DNA of 14,429 nucleotides from Firmicutes bacterium UBA5420. Its GTDB lineage: Bacteria; Bacillota; Limnochordia; Darwinibacteriales; Darwinibacteriaceae. This document shows, in pieces, positions 7,573 to 12,656 of this stretch. The translations under genes and the position numbers were made by a program. The notes beneath the pieces are model-generated. The model was not told the DNA's origin. It made no database searches and saw only the letters and a program-made list of their open reading frames with translations. The stretch is taken from positions 32,662 to 47,090 of the forward strand of contig DHNI01000017.1 of assembly GCA_002409455.1 (NCBI GenBank), written 5' to 3'. Every line of letters starts with the position of its first letter. Position 1 is the first letter of the stretch.

Positions 7573-8334
7573 TTAGTTCGTTAGAAGCCTCATAAGTTCA
7601 TCGTGGATCAAGCCATTCGTAGCACAGATTTCGTGCCCCATAGCCCGAAACGTTTGGCCTTTACAACCCGTGACCTGACCGCCTGCTTCAGCAACAATCA
7701 AGCTTCCTGCAGCAATATCCCATGGCTGTAGCGAACGTTCCCAAAATCCCTCGAGACGCCCCGCGGCCACATGACATAAATCAAGGGCAGCAGAACCAAG
7801 ACAGCGTACCCCTTGAGTGACTTTGGTCGCATGGGCAAACGATTCCATATTGTCTTCGGTGGTTGTGGCAATATCATATGGAAAACCCGTAGTCAAAAGG
7901 CTTTCTTGCAGGGTTGCTTGGGTCGATACTGCGATTCTTTCTCCATTTAGAAATGCTCCACTCCCCCGCTGCGCTACGAAACATTCCTCCGTCATGGGGT
8001 TGTAGACAACTCCTAAAACCACCTCGTCGCCTTTTAGCAATCCTAGGGAAACAGAAAAATAAGGGAAACCATGGGCAAAGTTGGTCGTTCCGTCTATAGG
8101 ATCAATCACCCATAGAAAATCACTGCTACCCTCAACTCTAGCCCCTTCTTCTCCAAGAATACCATGGTTTGGAAAGGCCGCTCTAAGTTGTTCCACAATG
8201 TATTCTTCCGACGCACGATCAGCGTCAGTCACCAAGTCGATACTGCCCTTGTGTTGGATCGTAATCCCGGTCTTGAGCTTAGCGATCAAGATCTTTCCAG
8301 CATCCAAGGCGATTTGTGTTGCTTGTTCAATCAA
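7573..8334 (-). CDS. suhB: Inositol monophosphatase family protein (SuhB-like)
   Basis: Mg-dependent, Li-sensitive type phosphatase fold, acting on inositol-1-phosphate or related sugar phosphates; some bacterial members also use FBP, NADP or PAP. It has 253 residues from the chosen start. Metal-binding motifs are complete: LVTDAD (about 35-40), LGEEG (60-64), DPIDGTTNF (78-86) and PWDIAAGSLIVAEAGG (204-219). The start is set at TTG 8334 because a perfect GGAGGTG SD (8341-8347) stands 6 nt before it. The in-frame GTG at 8343 lies inside that SD and so is unlikely. It is the first gene of the IMPase-CDF-RarD set and divergent from trxB, with its own predicted promoter. The exact substrate cannot be decided from the sequence. 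Confidence 0.92.
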   Translation of the reverse strand: MIEQATQIALDAGKILIAKLKTGITIQHKGSIDLVTDADRASEEYIVEQLRAAFPNHGILGEEGARVEGSSDFLWVIDPIDGTTNFAHGFPYFSVSLGLLKGDEVVLGVVYNPMTEECFVAQRGSGAFLNGERIAVSTQATLQESLLTTGFPYDIATTTEDNMESFAHATKVTQGVRCLGSAALDLCHVAAGRLEGFWERSLQPWDIAAGSLIVAEAGGQVTGCKGQTFRAMGHEICATNGLIHDELMRLLTN

Positions 8335-8361
8335 TTTTCGCACCTCCAGTTGCCGGCTGAA

Positions 8362-8389
8362 ATTACAGCCTCGTAACCATCTTCGACAA
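8362..8389 (-). promoter_or_regulatory. Predicted promoter of the IMPase-CDF-RarD operon
   Basis: On the minus strand, TTGTCG (8384-8389; 4/6) and TGTAAT (8362-8367; 5/6) are 16 bp apart. Transcription would start near 8355, giving a very short leader that still includes the GGAGGTG SD at 8341-8347. Confidence 0.4.
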
Positions 8390-8474
8390 CAGAAAACCTA
8401 ATCCTTCCCACGGCATATCAAGGCAGAGCGATCGGAAAACTGCAGAAAACCTGTGAGATTATTTGCAAAGTCTA

Positions 8475-8588
8475 TTGCCAAGCCCAAGGCTTTAATGATA
8501 TGGTGAAAAGGAACACTAGGTCTTCGAGAACAGGTGATAGAAGACAGAGGCAAAAGGCATTTCTGCTATTTTAGTGTTCTGGCCTTTT
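8475..8588 (+). promoter_or_regulatory. Possible trxB promoter and structured 5' leader
   Basis: A weak promoter-like pair, TTGCCA (8475-8480) and TGATAT (8496-8501; 15-bp spacer), would start RNA near 8508. Directly after it, GAACACTA (8511-8518) is perfectly complementary to TAGTGTTC (8572-8579). Inside this arm, GTCTTC (8520-8525) pairs with GAAGAC (8540-8545). A second pairing, AAAAGGC (about 8553-8559) with GCCTTTT (about 8582-8588, then TG), would cross the first and is followed by T-rich sequence. The two long-range stems are mutually exclusive or form a pseudoknot, as in an attenuator or riboswitch. It matches no riboswitch class I know. The rest of the 320-bp divergent region holds the IMPase promoter and an inverted repeat at 8615-8628. 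Confidence 0.35.
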
Positions 8589-8614
8589 TGTTATTGCGGG
8601 CAACAATATCGTCT

Positions 8615-8628
8615 GCGATCGTGATCGC
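8615..8628. repeat. Inverted repeat GCGATC-GT-GATCGC upstream of trxB
   Basis: Perfect 6-bp arms with a 2-bp centre, about 36 bp before the trxB start and 26 bp after the T-rich end of the candidate leader. GCGAT occurs again at 8636-8640. It is either a regulator-binding site or a second small hairpin just before the SD. GATC content alone could make such repeats common. Confidence 0.35.
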
Positions 8629-8663
8629 TTCAATGGCGATGACAATACAAAGGAGGAAGATCT

Positions 8664-9899
8664 ATGACCCAAAAAGTTTATGATGTCATTATTGTCGGAG
8701 GTGGCCCTGGCGGTCTAGCTGCAGCCATCTATGGGGCGCGTTCGCGTCTGAGCACACTCTTAATCGAAAAAGGAGCCCCAGGAGGCCAAGCCGCTACTAC
8801 CGAAGATATGGAGAACTACCCGGGTTTTGCCCGTGGTACTACTGGACCCGATCTTATGCAGGCTTTTACAGATCATGCCAAGTCTTTCGGTGCGGAAATC
8901 GTCCGCGGTGATGTGACCACAATTGATATGGAAAGCAAAGTAATCAAGACTAAAGCGGGCGAAACATATGAGGGTAAGACCATTATTCTCTCTCCAGGAG
9001 CTGTACCTCGCAAGCTAGGTATCCCAGGCGAAGCAGCCTTTACCGGCAAAGGTGTATCGTACTGTGCCACCTGTGATGCTGACTTTTATGAAGACCTCGA
9101 TGTTATCGTGCTTGGCAATGGAGATGCGGCCGTAGAAGAGGCTGGATATCTTACGAAATTCGCCAATAGTGTGACCCTGGTTGTCATTCATGACGAAGGC
9201 ATCCTTGATGCAGCTCCCATGCTCCAAGAAAGGGCCTTTAAGAATCCTAAGATTAAGTGGATCTGGAATTCTACACTAACCGAGATTAAAGGCGATGCCC
9301 TCGTTGACAGAGTTGCGATCAAGAATATCAAGACCAACGAGCTTACCGAAATGCCCATTGATGGTGTCTTCATCTATGTGGGAACTGTTCCCCAAACTGG
9401 ATTCTTAAAGGACACCGGCCTTGAACTCGATAGCCGCGGCTACATCATCACAAACGAGCAAATGGAAACCAACATTGATGGTGTATATGGTGTGGGCGAT
9501 GCCCGCGTTAAATACTTACGCCAGGTAGTTACTGCCGCCAGCGATGGAGCCATTGCTGCCTTTGCTGCTGAAAAGTATATGGTCGAAGAAGAAGGATTTA
9601 AGAACTCTGTTTTGGATGAAGCACTGCCTGTGGCCGTAACCTTCTGGTCACCAATGGTAGAAAAAGCGGTGGAAATGTCTCCCATGATCGAAACCACTTT
9701 GGATCGTTTTGCCGGTCAACTAAAGCTGGTAAAAATGGATACCTACAGAAACCAAAGAGTTGCCAAGCGTTATGGTGTTACAAAGAACCCCACCATCGTG
9801 TTCTTCCATGGTGGTGAAGTAGTGGCTACCCTAGTAGAAGATGCCATTACAGAAGAGTCCATTTCCAAAACGGTTGCCGAAATCCTACCCGGTTCCTGA
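8664..9899 (+). CDS. trxB: Thioredoxin reductase-like flavoprotein fused to a cysteine-less thioredoxin domain
   Basis: Flavoprotein disulfide reductase, 411 residues, against about 310-320 for normal TrxB. The FAD motif GGGPGG is at 12-17, ENYPGF at 50-55, the redox pair C134-A-T-C137, and the second dinucleotide-fold motif GNGDAAVEEA at 151-160. The late FAD motif GVGDAR and RQVVTAASDGAIAA are at 276-299. The HRRxxxR-type NADPH 2'-phosphate motif is absent; the segment reads VVIHDEGILDAAPM. Residues about 315-411 are a thioredoxin fold (PVAVTFW at 322-328, cis-Pro NPT 375-377, then FFHGGEVV). Where thioredoxin has WCGPCK, this protein has MVEKAV (331-336), so both catalytic cysteines are missing. 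C134 and C137 are the only cysteines in the whole protein. SD AAAGGAGG is 7 nt before ATG. It is a single-gene unit with its own terminator. Confidence 0.93.
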   Translation: MTQKVYDVIIVGGGPGGLAAAIYGARSRLSTLLIEKGAPGGQAATTEDMENYPGFARGTTGPDLMQAFTDHAKSFGAEIVRGDVTTIDMESKVIKTKAGETYEGKTIILSPGAVPRKLGIPGEAAFTGKGVSYCATCDADFYEDLDVIVLGNGDAAVEEAGYLTKFANSVTLVVIHDEGILDAAPMLQERAFKNPKIKWIWNSTLTEIKGDALVDRVAIKNIKTNELTEMPIDGVFIYVGTVPQTGFLKDTGLELDSRGYIITNEQMETNIDGVYGVGDARVKYLRQVVTAASDGAIAAFAAEKYMVEEEGFKNSVLDEALPVAVTFWSPMVEKAVEMSPMIETTLDRFAGQLKLVKMDTYRNQRVAKRYGVTKNPTIVFFHGGEVVATLVEDAITEESISKTVAEILPGS

Positions 9900-9904
9900 A
9901 CAAC

Positions 9905-10402
9905 CTAGCAATATCTCCCAGTCCTAAGGCAAAGGCCTAGGGGCTGGGAGTTTTTTAAGCCATAGCGCTGATAAAAACGGCAGGCTAGCAGGTTCACATC
10001 CTGCGTTTCGAGCATGAAACCAAGCAAGCTTCGCTCAAGGGCCCACATGCGGGCCTGCCCAAGTAGCTTTCTTGCGATTCCTTGCCCCCTGTAATCCCGA
10101 ACGACGGCAATATCCTCAATGAAACAATAGTGGTTCCAGTTTGCCCGAGGGACAATTTGCCCGACGCAGACGCCTTTTACGAAATAGAAATAGATCGCCT
10201 TGTTCGGTTTGTCTGCGTATCGATCCCAGCCCAGATCATCTCTTGGATAGGCTTTTTCGTAAGGCTCAGCAAAAAGCTCCTCAGTCCAAGACCAGACCCC
10301 ATCCTCAAAATGCGGAACCACTCGCCCGACGATCGTAAAGGGCTCGTTCGCCTGACCGAGGCAAGTTGTGCTCCCCTCTCTCATTTTCACGATTCCGTCC
10401 AT
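9905..10402 (-). CDS. satA: SatA/YyaR-like GNAT acetyltransferase with replaced C-terminus
   Basis: Acetyl-CoA N-acetyltransferase resembling streptothricin acetyltransferase SatA (B. subtilis YyaR), which acetylates the beta-lysine part of the drug. It has 165 residues. N-terminal NEPFTIVGRVVPHFEDGVW (19-37) is the SatA-type signature. FIEDIAV (94-100) and the acetyl-CoA loop RDYRGQGIARKLL (102-114) follow, then LETQDVNLLACRFYQRYG (131-148). From recall, relatives continue after this with a GG.D..LY-type strand and about 25-30 further residues. Here the tail is about 17 unrelated residues, encoded by the trxB terminator hairpin. The start is ATG 10402 because GAGAGGTG lies 6 nt upstream; ATG 10420 lacks an SD. 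It is 38 nt downstream of ytvI, probably co-transcribed. Activity is uncertain given the odd tail. Confidence 0.82.
   Translation of the reverse strand: MDGIVKMREGSTTCLGQANEPFTIVGRVVPHFEDGVWSWTEELFAEPYEKAYPRDDLGWDRYADKPNKAIYFYFVKGVCVGQIVPRANWNHYCFIEDIAVVRDYRGQGIARKLLGQARMWALERSLLGFMLETQDVNLLACRFYQRYGLKNSQPLGLCLRTGRYC
9915..9956 (+). terminator. Rho-independent terminator of trxB, inside the 3' end of the convergent acetyltransferase gene
   Basis: CTCCCAG (9915-9921) pairs with CTGGGAG (9944-9950). Inner CCTA/TAGG (9923-9926, 9938-9941) and GGC/GCC (9928-9930, 9935-9937) extend the stem around an AAAG loop, followed by TTTTTT (9951-9956). It starts 15 bp after the trxB stop. On the opposite strand the same bases are codons of the last ~16 residues of the SatA-like protein. 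Confidence 0.92.
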
Positions 10403-10426
10403 GATGCACACCTCTCCCATGAGAAT

Positions 10427-10449
10427 TGCCTAGCTTCTTGCTAGCTTCT
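10427..10449. repeat. Short tandem duplication across the ytvI stop codon
   Basis: TGCCTAGCTTCT (10427-10438) is followed directly by TGCTAGCTTCT (10439-10449), differing by one C. On the minus strand each copy carries an AGAAGCTAG unit with a TAG triplet; ytvI ends at the TAG of the first-transcribed copy (10441-10443). It looks like a slippage duplication; no function is evident. Confidence 0.5.
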
Positions 10450-11520
10450 ACCACTCGGCCCCAATTTTCCATGGTCATAGAGATATTTGATCACCAAAAT
10501 AGTAAAGGGAAGAACGAAAAGGCCGATAATGCCAAAGATCTGAACTCCAACATACATACAAAGCAAAACCACAATGGGGTGGAGTCCGATTTGCTGGCCT
10601 ACGAGTTTTGGTTCTAGGAGTTGGCGGACAAAGGTAATTACGATGTAGAGAATGGCCAGGCCTAGACCGAGAAAGATATTCCCCTTAATGAGATGAAAAA
10701 TCGCCCAAGGAATCACCACAAGGCCAGTACCTAGCACAGGCAAAATATCCACCACCGCGGTAACGGCAGCAATAGTCAAGGCTCTTTCTATCCCTAAAAT
10801 AGAAAGTCCGATTGCCATCTCAGTGAAGGTGATTAACATCAAAAAAGAGTAAGCCTTGACATACTTGACCCCGATTGTCCCGAGTAGAGTCTGCACTTCT
10901 CGCACGGTGCCCCGACGTTTTTGCGGCACAAGGTTGGAGAGAAACCCCCAAATCATCCCAAAATCTAACGCAAAGAATACCGATGAAATGATGGAGAGTA
11001 CAATCCCCAAAAACAGCCTAGGCACCCAAGATACCGTGGAAGTAACAGTCGTAATGGCGACAGAGGAAATATCTGAAACGATCTTGCCAATGGATTGAGA
11101 AAGGGAGACATGAAACTCCTCGAAGAATTCCACTAACGTTAGATCAAATCTCACCATGAGATCCTCGATGTTTCGAAAGAGCTGGCCAATCACCGGTTCT
11201 ACATCATTGTAATAGATGGCAGGAAGCCTTACCACAACATCCTTAATCCAGGCAAAACCAGAAACACCAAGTAAGAAAAAGAGTAGCCCGATAAGAAAAT
11301 AAAACAGCAATATGCAGACCACTGCGGCAAGCTTCTTAGGCAGGCGTAGCTTTCTAGAAAGAAACCCGATTGTCTTTTGAAGAACTGCCGCCACCAAAAA
11401 CCCCACGGCAAATGGTGCCACAAGGCCAAACAAGTACTTGACTACCATATAGAAAATGGTGGCCATAACTGCATAATATGCTGCGTTGATAATAAAGTCT
11501 TTACGCCTTTCTACAGACAT
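10441..11520 (-). CDS. ytvI: YtvI-like sporulation integral membrane protein (AI-2E transporter family)
   Basis: Polytopic membrane protein of the AI-2E/PerM family. B. subtilis YtvI is linked to sporulation, but its mechanism is unknown. It has 359 residues. N-terminal RRKDFIINAAYYAVMATIFY leads into paired membrane helices. A soluble amphipathic stretch lies at about 100-165, then a second membrane bundle. Family motifs near the C-terminus are VDILPVLGTGLVVIPWAI and LEPKLVGQQIGLHPIVV. The start is ATG 11520 because the GGGAGGT SD (11527-11533) touches the in-frame ATG at 11526 but is 6 nt from ATG 11520. It is followed after 38 nt by the SatA-like gene. YtvI rather than YtrI or PerM is inferred from length and motifs. 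It supports an endospore-forming host. Confidence 0.85.
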   Translation of the reverse strand: MSVERRKDFIINAAYYAVMATIFYMVVKYLFGLVAPFAVGFLVAAVLQKTIGFLSRKLRLPKKLAAVVCILLFYFLIGLLFFLLGVSGFAWIKDVVVRLPAIYYNDVEPVIGQLFRNIEDLMVRFDLTLVEFFEEFHVSLSQSIGKIVSDISSVAITTVTSTVSWVPRLFLGIVLSIISSVFFALDFGMIWGFLSNLVPQKRRGTVREVQTLLGTIGVKYVKAYSFLMLITFTEMAIGLSILGIERALTIAAVTAVVDILPVLGTGLVVIPWAIFHLIKGNIFLGLGLAILYIVITFVRQLLEPKLVGQQIGLHPIVVLLCMYVGVQIFGIIGLFVLPFTILVIKYLYDHGKLGPSGRS

Positions 11521-11583
11521 TCTCATACCTCCCTCTGTATCTTACCAATGCGTAATGCTGGTTACAATACATATTTCATATCT

Positions 11584-11847
11584 TTAGGATCCTGTAGACG
11601 TGTATCTTTTTAGACCAAAACGCCAAAACCCATAGGCTGGTAGCGCAAATCGCAGCCCGCCTAAGGGTGCTAACATGTATGGTAGGCCTGTTTCTATATC
11701 TAAGAGATACAAAAGTGGATAGTACTGCACAAGAGCCAAGGGAACAACAATATGGCCACTGTAGATGCGCAGAGGCATATTTTGACGCCCCTTATAGTGA
11801 TAAATGAAATTCGAGAAGTTTTTTGCAGAAACAATAAACTTTTGCAT
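11584..11847 (-). pseudogene. 3' remnant of an ABC-2 family (DUF990) permease gene
   Basis: The frame 11847 to 11584 encodes 87 residues that look like the extreme C-terminus of a DUF990-type ABC-2 exporter permease. It has a loop of the MPLRIYSG type, VVPLALVQYYPLLYLL (about 34-49), a final hydrophobic helix, and the family ending FWRFGLKRYTSTGS before TAA. Full-length relatives have about 260 residues, so roughly the first two thirds are missing. A TGA lies two codons upstream of the first Met (about 11851-11853). The only purine-rich sequence before the Met touches it, so translation is unlikely. No partner ATPase or other permease part is seen nearby; the convergent/divergent neighbours (ytvI, SIMPL gene) appear intact. 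This is most likely a deletion remnant; a small expressed protein is less likely. Confidence 0.7.
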
Positions 11848-11858
11848 CCCTCACTGGA

Positions 11859-11866
11859 TATATAAA
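11859..11866 (+). promoter_or_regulatory. Possible -10 element of the SIMPL-domain gene
   Basis: TATATAAA lies about 33 bp before the ATG at 11899, in an otherwise suitable place for a -10 box. No good -35 hexamer is seen 16-18 bp upstream, so an alternative sigma factor or activator may be needed. Confidence 0.3.
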
Positions 11867-11898
11867 GTGAAAGCACATAGAAAGAAAGGGAGATCAAA

Positions 11899-12612
11899 AT
11901 GCGTAAATCATATTTCAAAGTTGGAATTTTAACCGTCCTTTTGCTGAGTCTATGCTTAGGTGGCATAGCGCAAGCAAACACCCAAGAGCGGGGTAGTATT
12001 CAAGTAACAGGAAGCGCAGTTGTGACAGGTGCACCAGATGTAGCTTATATCACCCTCGGCGTAGAAACAAGGGATACTTCAGCAGAAATAGCAGCACAAG
12101 AAAATGCCACTCGCATGACCAGTGTATTCGCTGCCCTAAAGGCATTGGGGCTTACCGACAAAGAACTTACGACAAGCGGCTACAATGTCTACAGTTCCAA
12201 TCAAGTGCAAAACCGTGGAACAGAAGATGAGGTCACAGTTACAACGTATCAAGTGCAAAACCGTATCAATATCACGGTCACAGACCTCTCAAGTGTAGGA
12301 CAGATTATTGATGCCGCGGTGAAGGCCGGAGTGAACCAAGTACAAGGAATCCGCTTTGATATCGAAGATAAACAAGCTATGCAGCTGGAGGCTTTGAAAA
12401 ATGCTGTTGCCCAAGGAATGGCTAAGGCCACTGTAATGGCGGAAAGCGCTGGTCTGACACTTGGCGGGTTGGCCACGATAAACGAAAGTTACAGTTCGTA
12501 TGCACCAATGGTTAGCACCATGGCCCTAAGAGCCGACACTTCTGCAAACACAACCATTAACCCCGGAGACGTGGAGGTCAGTGCCACAGTAAACTTAGAG
12601 TTTTGGTTCTAG
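11899..12612 (+). CDS. Secreted SIMPL-domain (DUF541) protein
   Basis: Exported protein of the SIMPL family (related to E. coli YggE and mouse SIMPL); bacterial members have been linked to envelope and oxidative stress, but the molecular role is unclear. It has 237 residues, a normal length. The signal peptide is MRKSYFK plus a hydrophobic core, with likely cleavage after AQA near residue 26. The mature protein begins with the typical GSIQVTGSAVVTGAPDVAYI, followed by LGVETRDTSAEIAAQENA and a TSGYNVYS segment. The C-terminal half has AVAQGMAKATVMAESAGLTLG and ends with the hydrophobic strand VNLEFWF. The Cys in the signal core does not form a lipobox. SD AAAGGGAG lies 6 nt before ATG. It is a single-gene unit with its own terminator, convergent with the GGDEF-EAL gene and preceded by the DUF990 remnant. 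Confidence 0.9.
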   Translation: MRKSYFKVGILTVLLLSLCLGGIAQANTQERGSIQVTGSAVVTGAPDVAYITLGVETRDTSAEIAAQENATRMTSVFAALKALGLTDKELTTSGYNVYSSNQVQNRGTEDEVTVTTYQVQNRINITVTDLSSVGQIIDAAVKAGVNQVQGIRFDIEDKQAMQLEALKNAVAQGMAKATVMAESAGLTLGGLATINESYSSYAPMVSTMALRADTSANTTINPGDVEVSATVNLEFWF

Positions 12613-12622
12613 GAGCGCCGAA

Positions 12623-12656
12623 GGGAGGGCTAAGAAATTAGCTCTCCCCCTCTTTT
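12623..12656 (+). terminator. Rho-independent terminator of the SIMPL gene
   Basis: GGGAGGGCTAA (12623-12633) pairs with TTAGCTCTCCC (12638-12648 region) through 11 bp including one G-U pair, around a GAAA tetraloop, followed by CCTCTTTTT. On the minus strand no T run follows, so it serves only the plus-strand gene. The right arm and T run overlap the stop and last codons of the convergent GGDEF-EAL gene. Confidence 0.85.

Noticed and set aside
8508..8590. tRNA, tRNA-like or T-box RNA before trxB
   Set aside because: The 8-bp arm looks like an acceptor stem, but there is no T-loop GGTTCRA consensus, no CCA-side fit, and no T-box AGGGTGGNACCGCG sequence.
11539..11567. TTGTAA-17 bp-TAAGAT promoter-like pair upstream of ytvI on the minus strand
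   Set aside because: The start of transcription would fall at the edge of the SD (11527-11533), leaving essentially no leader, so it is unlikely to be the main promoter.
11700..11981. 93-codon minus-strand frame overlapping the SIMPL gene start
   Set aside because: It crosses the signal peptide region of the SIMPL gene in antisense and overlaps the DUF990 remnant in another frame; no family resemblance.
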